A stretch of DNA of 64,000 bases from Phytohabitans aurantiacus (lineage in GTDB: Bacteria > Actinomycetota > Actinomycetes > Mycobacteriales > Micromonosporaceae): positions 78,158-142,157 of the forward strand of contig NZ_BSDI01000016.1 in assembly GCF_027923225.1 (NCBI RefSeq). Reading direction: 5' to 3'. The translations under genes were made by a program, and so were the position numbers. Within the stretch, counting starts at the first letter, position 1. Each line of letters begins with the position of its first letter. The notes beneath the pieces were generated by a model. The model made no database searches. It was not told where the DNA came from and saw nothing but the letters and a program-made list of their open reading frames with translations. This document shows, piece after piece, positions 19,175 through 27,888 of this stretch.

Positions 19175-20539
19175 ATGACCACTCTGCGGTCCGCGGTGCC
19201 GGTGGATGACGACGTCGCCGCGGTTGACGCCGGTCCCATCGGCCCCGACTGGGTGCCCACCAAGGCGCTCGGGCGGGCCGTGCTGCTCACGGGACTGCTG
19301 CTGATCGCAGGGGTCGTGTTAGGCCGCGTCGACCTGGTCGTACTGGCGATCCCGTTCGCGCTCGGCACCGCCTTCGCGCTGCGCCGCCGGCCCAACGAGC
19401 GGCCCCGCATCGCGATCACCGCGGACGACGCCCAGCTCGCCGAGGGCGACGGCGTGTCGGCGGCGGTCGTCATCGGCAATGCGACCCCGGTGGCGTACGA
19501 CGTCGTGGTGGTTCGCGCGCAGACGCCGCGCTGGCTGCGCATCGAGAAGGCCGACCGGCCGTACGTGCGGACCCTGGCCAGTGACGCCGTCGACGACATC
19601 CCGCTGGAGGGCCCGGCGGTGCGTTGGGGCCGCCACCGGCTCGGTCCGGCGGTCGCGCAGGCGGTGGCCTGCGACGGGCTGCTGGCGAGCCGGCTGTCGG
19701 TCGCCGACCCGTACGACGTCAAGGTGTACCCGGTCACCGAGCCCTTCGACGCCGACGAGGCGATGCCCCGTGCGGCTGGCCTGGTGGGCGGCCACCGGTC
19801 GCGGCGCCCGGGCGAGGGCGGCGAACTGGCCGGCGTACGCGTCTTCGCCCCCGGCGACCGGCTGCGCCGCATCGACTGGCGGGTGTCGCTGCGCGCCCGC
19901 CAGCTCCACGTGGCGGCCACCCTGTCCGACCGCGACGCCGAGGTCGTACTGCTGCTCGACGTGCTCGCCGAGGCCGGGCGCTCGGGCGGCATCGGGGGCA
20001 CCGCGTCGGTACTGGACACGACCGTCCGGGCGGCTGCCGCGATCTCCGAGCACTACCTGCACCGCGGCGATCGAGTCTCGCTGCTGGAGTACGGCACGTC
20101 CGCCCGCCGGCTGCGCCCCGCCACCGGCAGGCGGCAATATCTGACAGTGCTGGAGTGGCTGCTCGACGTCCGCGCCGAGCCGTCGCCGTACGAGCCGTAC
20201 GACCAGGTCTTCGGCCCGCACCTGCTCTCCTCGAACGCGCTCGTCGTCGTGCTGACCCCGCTGGTCGACGGGCGCTCAGCGGCCATGCTCGCCCGGCTGG
20301 CCCGCGGCGGCCGTTTCGTGGTCGCGGTCGACACGCTGCCCACCGGGGCGGTGCCGTCGCGCCGCAGCAACTGGACCGACGTGGCGTACGGGCTGTGGCG
20401 GCTTGAGCGCGACAACACGATCGGCCAGCTCCGCGAGCACGGGGTCCCCGTGGTGCGCTGGGCCGGTGCGGGCAGTCTCGACCTCGTGCTCCGCGACGTG
20501 GCCCGGCTGGCGTCGGCACCGAAGGCGGTACTGCGATGA
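19175..20539 (+). CDS. DUF58 domain protein
   Basis: 454 residues, partner of the MoxR ATPase. Seen: two membrane helices (about 31-68), a beta-rich region, then the DUF58 core with FAPGDRLRRIDWRVSLR followed by VVLLLDVLAEAG, a von Willebrand A-like fold. Codon 49 (19319-19321) is TTA, unusual at this GC content and placed early, so a shortage of tRNA-Leu(UAA) would block synthesis near the start. ATG with GGGAG upstream; overlaps the next gene by 4 bp. Confidence 0.9.
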   Translation: MTTLRSAVPVDDDVAAVDAGPIGPDWVPTKALGRAVLLTGLLLIAGVVLGRVDLVVLAIPFALGTAFALRRRPNERPRIAITADDAQLAEGDGVSAAVVIGNATPVAYDVVVVRAQTPRWLRIEKADRPYVRTLASDAVDDIPLEGPAVRWGRHRLGPAVAQAVACDGLLASRLSVADPYDVKVYPVTEPFDADEAMPRAAGLVGGHRSRRPGEGGELAGVRVFAPGDRLRRIDWRVSLRARQLHVAATLSDRDAEVVLLLDVLAEAGRSGGIGGTASVLDTTVRAAAAISEHYLHRGDRVSLLEYGTSARRLRPATGRRQYLTVLEWLLDVRAEPSPYEPYDQVFGPHLLSSNALVVVLTPLVDGRSAAMLARLARGGRFVVAVDTLPTGAVPSRRSNWTDVAYGLWRLERDNTIGQLREHGVPVVRWAGAGSLDLVLRDVARLASAPKAVLR

Positions 20540-21087
20540 ACGCGGCGATCACGCGGTTCGTCACGCTCGTCAGCCGCATGACGTTCGCGCCGATGCTGGT
20601 GCGCGCGATGCTGCTCGGTTGCGCCATGGCGGCGTTCGTGACCGCGTTCTCGCCGGAGATGCTCACCGGGTACATGCTCGGCCTCCTGACCCTCCAGGCC
20701 GGCCTGGCGGCCGTGCTGCCGCGCAGTCCCTGGGTCACGATCGCGCTGCTCATCGCCGTGGGCGGCTGGGGCGTCTCGACGATCTGGTACGACGAGCCGA
20801 TCGCGCTGTGGCGGCTGGTGGGCCTGGCGACGCTCCTGTACCTGACGCACAGCCTCGCCGCGCTCGCGTCCTCGCTGCCGTACGACGCCATCGTCGCGCC
20901 CGAGGTGCTTTTCCGATGGATGTCCCGGGCGCTCGCCGTGGCGCTCGGCTCCGCGGTGCTCGCCGTGCTCGTCCTGGGCGGCGCCGACCTGGGCGGTGAC
21001 CGGCCGTTCCTCCTGGCGGCGCTCGCGGGCCTCGCGGTCGCGGTGGGCGCCTCGGCCCTGCTGTCGTGGCTCCTGCGCCGTTCTTGA
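20536..21087 (+). CDS. Hypothetical polytopic membrane protein, last gene of the MoxR operon
   Basis: 183 residues with four to five predicted membrane helices, among them VRAMLLGCAMAAFVTAF, WVTIALLIAVGGWGV and LAVALGSAVLAVLVLGG. No motif recognised. The ATGA overlap with the DUF58 gene marks it as part of the operon. It may hold the complex in the membrane, which is inference from position. Confidence 0.7.
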   Translation: MNAAITRFVTLVSRMTFAPMLVRAMLLGCAMAAFVTAFSPEMLTGYMLGLLTLQAGLAAVLPRSPWVTIALLIAVGGWGVSTIWYDEPIALWRLVGLATLLYLTHSLAALASSLPYDAIVAPEVLFRWMSRALAVALGSAVLAVLVLGGADLGGDRPFLLAALAGLAVAVGASALLSWLLRRS

Positions 21088-21156
21088 TCACTGCGAGCGT
21101 CACCGGCGTCACAGCTGGGCGCATCGACACTGTGTGAGGGCGGTCTCAGGGGGAAG

Positions 21157-22491
21157 ATGGAGGCTGTGAAACCGCAGCGGATTCTTGTGGTGGGGGCCGG
21201 CCACGTAGGGCTTTACGCGGCCCTGCGGCTGTCCGACAAGGTGCGCCGGCGTGAGGCCGAGGTTACGGTCGTCGATCCGCAGCCGCACATGACGTACCAA
21301 CCGTTCCTGCCGGAGGCGGCGGCGGGAAACATCTCTCCCCGGCACTCCGTCGTGCCGTTGCGCCGCGAACTGCGGCGCTGTCGCATCGTGTCCGGCGCGG
21401 TCACCCGGATCGAGCACGCGCGCAAGGTCGCGACCGTGCAGCCGATCATCGGTCCGGCCCGCGAGATCGAGTACGACCACATCGTGGTGGCGCCCGGCTC
21501 GGTCTCCCGCACCCTCCCGATCCCCGGCCTGCGCGAGCACGGCATCGGGTTCAAGACCATCGGTGAGGCCATCTACCTGCGCAACCACGTGCTCGACCGG
21601 CTCGACGTGGCGGCCGCCACGAAAGACGCCGAGACCCGGCGGCGGGCGCTGACGTTCGTCTTCGTCGGCGGCGGATACGCCGGCATCGAGGCGCTGGCCG
21701 AGATGGAAGACATGGCCCGCGACGCGCTCAAGTACTACCCCGAGCTCGAGCAGACCGACATGCACTGGGTGCTCGTCGAGGCGACCCAGCGGGTGCTGCC
21801 CGAGGTCGACCGCGACATGGGCGCCTACACCGTGCAGCAGCTGATCAAGCGCAGCCTCGACATCCGGCTCGACACCCGGCTGGAGTCGTGTGTCGACGGC
21901 GTGGTCAAGCTCTCCGACGGCGACAGCTTCCCGGCCGACACGATCGTGTGGACCGCGGGCGTGAAGCCGTCGCCGATGCTCGACGACACCGACCTGCCCC
22001 GCGACCCGCGCGGCCGGATCACCTGCCTGCCCACCCTCCAGGTGGTCGACGGTGACCGGGTGCTCGACGGTGCCTGGAGCGCGGGTGACTGCGCCGCGGT
22101 GCCCGACCTCACCGGGCCGCCGGGCGCCTACTGCTCGCCGAGCGCGCAGCACGCGGTACGCCAGGCGGTGCGGCTGGCCGACAACATCCGCGACGTCATC
22201 CGGGGCAAGGCGCCCACGGAGTACAAGCACAAGCACGTCGGCAGCGTCGCGAGCCTTGGCCTGCACAAGGGCGTGGCTCAGGTGTACGGGATCAAGCTCA
22301 CCGGTCCACTCGCCTGGTTCATGCACCGCACGTACCACGTGAGCCGGATCCCGTCGTTCAACCGCAAGGTGCGCGTGGTGATCGACTGGACGCTGGCGTT
22401 CTTCCTCAAGCGCGAGGTCGTGGCGCTGGGTCAGCTGCACGACCCGCGTGAGGAGTTCACCGAGGTGACCCCGAAGGTGCCCGCACCTTAG
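21157..22491 (+). CDS. ndh: Type II NADH dehydrogenase (NAD(P)/FAD-dependent oxidoreductase)
   Basis: Single-subunit non-proton-pumping NADH:quinone oxidoreductase of the membrane face; the likely electron acceptor is menaquinone, made via the futalosine hydrolase at 31.2 kb. Seen in 444 residues: FAD-binding LVVGAGHVGLYAALRL, MTYQPFLPEAAAGNI, NAD-binding FVFVGGGYAGIEALAEM near 167, and a flavin-contacting GAWSAGDCAAVPDL near 305. The C-terminus carries an amphipathic region (VVIDWTLAFFLKREV) that may bind the membrane. GTG 21166 is an alternative start with better ribosome-binding spacing. Converges with the next gene, overlapping by 4 bp. Confidence 0.9.
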   Translation: MEAVKPQRILVVGAGHVGLYAALRLSDKVRRREAEVTVVDPQPHMTYQPFLPEAAAGNISPRHSVVPLRRELRRCRIVSGAVTRIEHARKVATVQPIIGPAREIEYDHIVVAPGSVSRTLPIPGLREHGIGFKTIGEAIYLRNHVLDRLDVAAATKDAETRRRALTFVFVGGGYAGIEALAEMEDMARDALKYYPELEQTDMHWVLVEATQRVLPEVDRDMGAYTVQQLIKRSLDIRLDTRLESCVDGVVKLSDGDSFPADTIVWTAGVKPSPMLDDTDLPRDPRGRITCLPTLQVVDGDRVLDGAWSAGDCAAVPDLTGPPGAYCSPSAQHAVRQAVRLADNIRDVIRGKAPTEYKHKHVGSVASLGLHKGVAQVYGIKLTGPLAWFMHRTYHVSRIPSFNRKVRVVIDWTLAFFLKREVVALGQLHDPREEFTEVTPKVPAP

Positions 22492-24329
22492 ACCTTCCAG
22501 ATCCAGGCGTCGGCGACCTGCGTGCCCGGCCCGTACAGGGCATTGAGCGTGGCGCGCAGGTCGTCGCGGTGGGGGGCGTCGACGAGTACGACGCACGAGG
22601 CGCCCCAGAACGTGACGTCTTCCTTGGCCTCGCGCAGCTGATCGGGGCCGATCGCGGGCACGCCGCCGTCCTTGGCGACCTGCTCCAGCAGCCGCGAGGT
22701 CGGCCGCTTGAAGGTGCCCATGGACGCCTTGCCCCTCGACCCGTACGGCCCGATGAAGAAGCCCTCGGGCATGCCGAACTCAGCATCGGCGGCCGCCGCC
22801 CAGCGCATCGCCCACGGCTGGGGTGGGGTCGGCAGCGGTACGGGCACGAGCACCCCGCCGGGCTGTACGCACTCGCGCCAGTGGCCACCCGAGATGAACT
22901 GCGGCAGGGCCGGGCGCTCGGCGGTGGGCAGCGGCGCCGGGAAGATCGGCAGCAGCGCGGCGAGGATCGCTCCGGGTACGACCAGCCGGATGGTCCAGGA
23001 GCTGTCGCGCACCGCCTTGTCGATCGCCAGTACGAGCACGGTGGCGACCAGCGGCAGCAGCGCCAGGGCGAACCGCATGGGCAGGGCGCCGTCGACGATG
23101 GGCAGCCCCACCAGGACCGAGTACGGACCGTGGATGTCGTGGCGCTTGCCGTTGAGCACGAGGTCGGGCCCGAGCGACAGCCACGCCATCAGCACCCCGG
23201 CGACCGCGCACGCGATGACCACCGGCCGGCGGATCTGCCAGATCAGGTACACCACCGCGACGAGCAGCAGCGGCCAGCCGAGGAACGTGTTGTATTCCGC
23301 CGCGCCCGTCGACAGCTTCTTCGACGCGTCGGAGCCCGCGATGGACAGCGGTGAGATGGCCGTCCAACTGGCCAGGTCGGCCGAGAAGTAGTGCGGGCTG
23401 AACACGCCGTTGGGCACGCTCTGCGGCCCGGCGAACTGGAACCACAGCGGGTACACCAGCAGCACAGCCGCGGTGGCCGCCGTCACGCCGAGGCCGCGGA
23501 GGAAGCCGGGGGCCACCCGCCTGGCCCACTTGCGCCTCGTGACGGCGTACGCGATGGCCATGATCGCCAAGGTGAAGGCCGTCAGGAAGAGCACCTCTTC
23601 ACCGATGAAGACCTGCACGGCGACCGTCACCGCGAGCCAGAGACCCGACGTGATCACCTTGCGCCGGCTCGCGACGTCGTCCGGATCGGCCGCCCGCGCC
23701 ATCCGGACCACCAGCCAGACCATGACCGGCACCAGCCACTGGGCGGTCATGTGGAGGTGGCTGTTGTTCTGCGAGATGATGCCCGGCCCGAAGCCGCACA
23801 GCCCGCCGCCGACCGCCGCCGCGAACCGACGGGCGCCCAGCACCCGGGTGTAGAGGAAGTACCAGGCGACGGCCGTGCCGGCCAGGTTGCCGCCGGCGAT
23901 CAGGGCGAACGTCACCGGTACGCCGAAGATCAGGGTGACCGGTGTGAAGAGGGTGCCGAGGGCGATGACCGTGGTGTTGGCGAGCAGGTTGACGCCCTCG
24001 GGGGCGTTCAGGCGGTCGGTCAGCAGGCTCAGATCGCCGAAGAGGAACTTCGTATCGGCGGCCAGAAACCACTCGTACAGCACCTGGTCTTCGGGGTTGA
24101 GCCCCATCACCCGGCTCGCCGGGTCGGGCCAGAGCCCGTGCGTGACGTAGCCGGCGAGCGCGAGAAACACCAGGATGACCAGCGCGTCCGGCGCGTACGG
24201 CCGGACCCGAGCGGCGAGCCGCGCGGGTCTCGACGGCGCACCGGCTGCCGTATCGGTGGCGGTGCTGGCCGGGGCCTCGATGGCGGCCTCACCGGTGTCG
24301 GAGTGAGCGGCGCGGGCAGTGCTGGTCAC
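22488..24329 (-). CDS. Large polytopic membrane protein, GT-C glycosyltransferase-like
   Basis: 613 residues with about 11-12 membrane helices and a C-terminal outer domain of about 150 residues. Seen: after the first helix, an outer loop GLNPEDQVLYEWFLA with acidic residues where GT-C enzymes carry their catalytic Asp/Glu, FGPGIISQNNSHLHMTAQW, and a tail GASCVVLVDAPHRDD. This is the layout of lipid-linked-sugar glycosyltransferases but no family is certain. GTG 24329 was chosen because TAGGGT lies seven bases before it; the upstream in-frame extension of 18 residues looks non-native. Confidence 0.7.
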   Translation of the reverse strand: MTSTARAAHSDTGEAAIEAPASTATDTAAGAPSRPARLAARVRPYAPDALVILVFLALAGYVTHGLWPDPASRVMGLNPEDQVLYEWFLAADTKFLFGDLSLLTDRLNAPEGVNLLANTTVIALGTLFTPVTLIFGVPVTFALIAGGNLAGTAVAWYFLYTRVLGARRFAAAVGGGLCGFGPGIISQNNSHLHMTAQWLVPVMVWLVVRMARAADPDDVASRRKVITSGLWLAVTVAVQVFIGEEVLFLTAFTLAIMAIAYAVTRRKWARRVAPGFLRGLGVTAATAAVLLVYPLWFQFAGPQSVPNGVFSPHYFSADLASWTAISPLSIAGSDASKKLSTGAAEYNTFLGWPLLLVAVVYLIWQIRRPVVIACAVAGVLMAWLSLGPDLVLNGKRHDIHGPYSVLVGLPIVDGALPMRFALALLPLVATVLVLAIDKAVRDSSWTIRLVVPGAILAALLPIFPAPLPTAERPALPQFISGGHWRECVQPGGVLVPVPLPTPPQPWAMRWAAAADAEFGMPEGFFIGPYGSRGKASMGTFKRPTSRLLEQVAKDGGVPAIGPDQLREAKEDVTFWGASCVVLVDAPHRDDLRATLNALYGPGTQVADAWIWKV

Positions 24330-24419
24330 GGCCTTGACCCTAGTGCCGATGCCCCGTCCAGGTGCGCCCCGGTGGGCACCCACCCGCTACCGTGGCATCT
24401 GCGCGCAGGTCGCGCGCCT

Positions 24420-24500
24420 GCCCGGGTGGTGGAACGGCAGACACGGCCGCCTTAAAAGCGGCTGCCGAAAGGCATGCGGGTTCGAGTCCCGCCCCGGGCA
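24420..24500 (+). tRNA. tRNA-Leu(UAA), bldA-type
   Basis: Folds as a complete class II tRNA: acceptor GCCCGGG/CCCGGGC with discriminator A, D-arm GTG/CAC, anticodon stem GCCGC/GCGGC with loop CTTAAAA giving anticodon TAA, variable arm GCC-GAAA-GGC, and T-arm GCGGG-TTCGAGT-CCCGC. CCA is not encoded. It reads the rare codon UUA. In Streptomyces this tRNA is bldA, the developmental regulator that permits late expression of TTA-containing genes; the same role here is inference. Three genes in this window contain TTA codons. Confidence 0.95.
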
Positions 24501-24607
24501 CAGATCCCCAGCACAGCCTGCACACACAATCTCGCTCCGGCCATTTACCCTTGATGAGCACGGTCACGAGATCTGACCCGTGCCCAACCCTTCGAGGGAG
24601 GCTTGAC

Positions 24608-25429
24608 GTGAAGACTTCCAACCCGGTGCTGAGCCGGCTCGGCCAAGCGGCTGAGCGGGAGCGGTCCGCCGGGTATGCCCCTGCCGGTCCATACGGCGCA
24701 CCCGCCTACGGCGATCCGCACCAGACCGCCACCGGCTACCCGGTCGCCCCAGCCACCACGCAGGCCATGACCGTCGACGACGTCGTCGTCAAGACCGTGA
24801 CGCTGCTGGCCATCGTCGGCGCCTCCGCCGCGGCGGCCTGGGTCCTCATCCCAGACTCCCTCATGGGTGCGGCGTGGATCGGTGCGGCGCTCGTCGGCCT
24901 CGTCCTCGGTCTGGTCATTTCGTTCTCCCGGGTGGCCAACCCGGCGCTCGTCGTCACGTACGCCGTGATCGAGGGCGTCTTCGTCGGCATGGTCAGCAAG
25001 TTCTTCGAGGTCATCGCCGGCTACGAGGGCATCGTCCTCCAAGCCGTGGTCGCCACGTTCGGCGTGTTCTTCGTGATGGCCATGCTCTACAAGGCCAGGG
25101 TCATCCGGGCCACGCCGAAGTTCGTTCGCGGCATGATCGCGGTGATGGCGGGCTTGTTCGCCGTCATGCTGATCAACCTCGTGCTCTCGCTCTTCGGCGT
25201 CCACACCGGCCTGCGTGACAACGGCGCGCTCGGCATCGGGTTCAGCCTGATCTGCATCGTCGTCGCCTCGCTGAGCTTCATCCTGAGCTTCGCCGAGGTC
25301 GAAGAGGGTGTCCGGCTCGGGCTCCCCCAGCGGTACTCGTGGACGGCCGCGTTCGGCATCCTGGTGAGCCTCATCTGGCTGTACATCGAAATCCTGCGCC
25401 TGCTGAGCTACTTCCAGGGCGACGACTGA
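24608..25429 (+). CDS. Bax inhibitor-1/YccA family membrane protein
   Basis: 273 residues. Seen: a soluble N-terminus rich in Tyr/Pro/Ala (GYAPAGPYGAPAYGD), then seven membrane helices from about 66, ending with AAFGILVSLIWLYIEILRLL. The helix arrangement and charged C-terminal residues fit the BI-1 (TMBIM) superfamily of pH-sensitive calcium-leak proteins. GTG 24608 with GAGGGAGG eight bases upstream decides the start. A strong terminator follows. Confidence 0.88.
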   Translation: MKTSNPVLSRLGQAAERERSAGYAPAGPYGAPAYGDPHQTATGYPVAPATTQAMTVDDVVVKTVTLLAIVGASAAAAWVLIPDSLMGAAWIGAALVGLVLGLVISFSRVANPALVVTYAVIEGVFVGMVSKFFEVIAGYEGIVLQAVVATFGVFFVMAMLYKARVIRATPKFVRGMIAVMAGLFAVMLINLVLSLFGVHTGLRDNGALGIGFSLICIVVASLSFILSFAEVEEGVRLGLPQRYSWTAAFGILVSLIWLYIEILRLLSYFQGDD

Positions 25430-25441
25430 CACTCGTCTCCG

Positions 25442-25492
25442 CTAGCGAAAAACGCCCGCTCCCGATCCTGGGGGCGGGCGTTTCGCGACTAG
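25442..25492. terminator. Strong hairpin terminator
   Basis: ACGCCCGC (25452-25459) pairs with GCGGGCGT (25474-25481), and the stem extends outward through A/T pairs and CTAG/CTAG ends. It sits 12 bp after the BI-1 stop codon. A run of A on the left and TTT on the right arm make it look intrinsic in both directions. The right flank carries the TAGGCT -10 box of the next gene. Confidence 0.8.
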
Positions 25493-25503
25493 GCTGCCTG
25501 GCG

Positions 25504-25824
25504 ATGAGCGTGCAGGAGTTGAGCCAGGCGGTCGAGCGGCTGAGCAGGCATGTGGGGCACTGGGAGGCGCCGCGCTGGGGCGTCGTGGCGTTCGGCGCCG
25601 AGGGCACCCGCGCCGAGGTGGTACACGGCCTCGTCCAGCGGATGGCCGACCGTGCCGCCGACGCCGAGGGCCAGCCCCGCAGGCAGGTGCCACGCCTGAG
25701 CGTGGACACCAGCCTCCTCGACCAGCTTCGGGTGGTCTCCGCCGACCTGCTGGCGGCGGCGCCGGCCGACGATGTACTGGCGAGCGCCGCCGACGACGTG
25801 CGGAGCGTCCAGGGCGCTCTATAG
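25504..25824 (+). CDS. Small conserved hypothetical protein
   Basis: 106 residues, no recognised domain. Seen: helical N-terminus MSVQELSQAVERLSRHVGHW, then RWGVVAFGAEGTRAEVVHGL and a leucine/alanine-rich helical C-terminus ending DDVRSVQGAL. No signal peptide or membrane helix. TAGGCT eight bases before the ATG suggests a leaderless transcript. Its end overlaps the convergent thiolase by 6 bp. Confidence 0.6.
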   Translation: MSVQELSQAVERLSRHVGHWEAPRWGVVAFGAEGTRAEVVHGLVQRMADRAADAEGQPRRQVPRLSVDTSLLDQLRVVSADLLAAAPADDVLASAADDVRSVQGAL

Positions 25825-27063
25825 GCGCTCGACGATCAGGGCCATGCCCTGGCCGCCGCCGACGCACATCGTCTCCAGCCCAACCGTCTTGTCGTGCCAG
25901 TCGAGCACGTTGAGCAGCGTGCCGGTGATCCGGGCGCCGGTCATCCCGAAGGGGTGACCGACAGCGATCGCGCCGCCCATCACGTTGAGCTTTTCGACCG
26001 GGATGTCCAGATCGCGGTACGACGGGATGACCTGGGCGGCGAACGCCTCGTTGATCTCCACCAAGTCGACGTCGTCGATGGTCATGCCGGCCCGCTTGAG
26101 CGCCTGGCGAGACGCCTCGACCGGGCCCAGTCCCATGATCTCGGGGGACAGCGCGGTCACGCCGGTCGACACGATCCGGGCCAGCGGCGTGATGCCCAGC
26201 TCCCGAGCGCGCGTGTCGCTCATGATCACCACTGCGGCGGCGCCGTCGTTGAGCGGGCAGCAGTTGCCGGCGGTGATCGTGCCGTCCGGGCGGAAGACCG
26301 GCTTCAGCCCGGCGACGCCCTCGATCGTGACCCCGGGACGCGGGCCGTCGTCGGTGCTGACCACCTGGCCAGACGGCACGGTCACCGGGGTGATCTCGCG
26401 GGCCCAGAAGCCGTCGGCGATCGCCTTCTCGGCGTTGTTCTGGCTGCGAACCCCGAACTCGTCCATGTCTTCGCGGGTCACCCCGTAGACCTGAGCGAGG
26501 TTCTCGGCGGTCTGGCCCATCGCCAGGTAGATGTCGGGCAACTCGCCGTCGGCGCGCGGATCGTGCCAGACGTCGGCACCGCCCTTCGCCCGCTCGGCGG
26601 AACGCTGCTCGGCCTCGGCGAACCGCGGGTTCTGCCAGCCGCCGCCCACAGCCGCCTGCGCCTCTGGCGGCAGCCCGTCCGAGCTGCCCCGGGCGAATCG
26701 GGACACGCACTCCACGCCCGCCGAGACGAAGACGTCGCCCTCGCCCGCCTTGATCGCGTGGAACGCCATCCGGGTGGTCTGGAGCGACGACGCGCAGTAC
26801 CGCGTGACCGTGGCGGCCGGCAGCTTGTCGAGGCCGAGCAGGGTGGCGACCACCCTGCCCATGTTGAAGCCCTGCTCGCCGCCGGGCAGGCCGCAGCCCA
26901 GGTACAGGTCGTCGATCTCGGCGGTGTCGAGCTGCGGCACCTTGTCGAGCGCCGCCCGCACGATCGTGGCGGCCAGGTCGTCGGAGCGCACCTCGCGCAG
27001 CGAGCCCTTGTGAGCCCGGCCGATGGGGGACCGGGCGGTGGCGACGATGACAGCTTCAGGCAT
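25819..27063 (-). CDS. Acetyl-CoA C-acyltransferase (thiolase)
   Basis: Thiolase of 414 residues for beta-oxidation or acetoacetyl-CoA formation. Seen: nucleophile Cys90 in TRYCASSLQTTRM, acyl-CoA contact NDGAAAVVIMSD, NEAFAAQVIP, His in GHPFGMTGAR, and the second catalytic Cys in METMCVGGGQGMA. The ATG is preceded by TAGAGT and seven bases, a leaderless configuration. It lies downstream of the two SGNH hydrolase genes but probably has its own promoter. Confidence 0.95.
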   Translation of the reverse strand: MPEAVIVATARSPIGRAHKGSLREVRSDDLAATIVRAALDKVPQLDTAEIDDLYLGCGLPGGEQGFNMGRVVATLLGLDKLPAATVTRYCASSLQTTRMAFHAIKAGEGDVFVSAGVECVSRFARGSSDGLPPEAQAAVGGGWQNPRFAEAEQRSAERAKGGADVWHDPRADGELPDIYLAMGQTAENLAQVYGVTREDMDEFGVRSQNNAEKAIADGFWAREITPVTVPSGQVVSTDDGPRPGVTIEGVAGLKPVFRPDGTITAGNCCPLNDGAAAVVIMSDTRARELGITPLARIVSTGVTALSPEIMGLGPVEASRQALKRAGMTIDDVDLVEINEAFAAQVIPSYRDLDIPVEKLNVMGGAIAVGHPFGMTGARITGTLLNVLDWHDKTVGLETMCVGGGQGMALIVERL

Positions 27064-27089
27064 ACACGTGACTCTACTCGCCAGTAATA

Positions 27090-27878
27090 TCAGCGGGTAG
27101 TAGGGACGGCTGCCCTGATCACCGCTGGTAGGAGGGCGTGTGCCCAGACGCGGTAGCCGTCGGCGGACGGGTGGAAGCCGTCGTAGCAGAGCGTGCCCGC
27201 GTCTGCTCGGAAGACCGCGCCCGTCTCGGCCGCCAGGTCGACGACCGTGCCGCCCGCGGCGAGCACCGCGCGAGCCTGAGCGCGGGCCATCTGCCGGCCC
27301 AGCCAGCCCACCACCTGGCGCAGCGGCGGAGCCACGGCCCGCACGGCGCCGAGATCCGGGCAGGTGCCCACCACGACCTCCACACCGGCGTCCCGGAGCC
27401 GCCGGACCGCCGCGCCCAGGTATGCCGCGGCATCGGAGGGCCGCCGCACGCTGGTGGCGTCGTTCGCCCCGATCAGGACGACCGCGACGTCGGGACGCTC
27501 ACCCAGCAGCGCCCGGGCCACCTGCGTCGCCAGATCGGTCGACCGGGAACCGGACACACCGACACAGGAGAGCTGGACGTGCCGCGGTGACAGGCTCGTG
27601 GTGCCGTCGGCCAGCATCTGCGCGAGCTGCCCGCCGATCGTGTCGGCGAGCCGCTCCACACCGACGCCGAGCGCCGACGAGTCGCCGAGCAGCACCAGGC
27701 GCAGCGGCGGTGCGCTGGCGGGCCCCATGGTCGTGCGCAGCGCGAGGCTCATCTCCGGCTTCGCGTATCGCCGGTTGCGGGCGACGATCGCCTCGGTGGC
27801 CAGCACCGCGGCGCCACCCACCGTGCCGGCGACGAATGTGAGCACCGCGGCTCGGCCAGCGTGCCGGGCCCAACTCAT
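27090..27878 (-). CDS. Membrane-anchored SGNH/GDSL hydrolase, copy 1
   Basis: 262 residues; a probable exported esterase or lipase. Seen: N-terminal hydrophobic anchor MSWARHAGRAAVLTFVAG, block I VLLGDSSALGVG with the catalytic Ser, block III IGANDATS, VVVGTCPDLGAV, and catalytic Asp/His in YDGFHPSADGY. ATG with GAGGTGA upstream. It lies 10 bp after a paralogue with the same layout and the same opening MSW, so the pair arose by tandem duplication. Physiological substrate unknown; cell-surface lipid or glycopolymer deacylation is possible. Confidence 0.87.
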   Translation of the reverse strand: MSWARHAGRAAVLTFVAGTVGGAAVLATEAIVARNRRYAKPEMSLALRTTMGPASAPPLRLVLLGDSSALGVGVERLADTIGGQLAQMLADGTTSLSPRHVQLSCVGVSGSRSTDLATQVARALLGERPDVAVVLIGANDATSVRRPSDAAAYLGAAVRRLRDAGVEVVVGTCPDLGAVRAVAPPLRQVVGWLGRQMARAQARAVLAAGGTVVDLAAETGAVFRADAGTLCYDGFHPSADGYRVWAHALLPAVIRAAVPTTR

Positions 27879-27888
27879 CCGGGTCACC

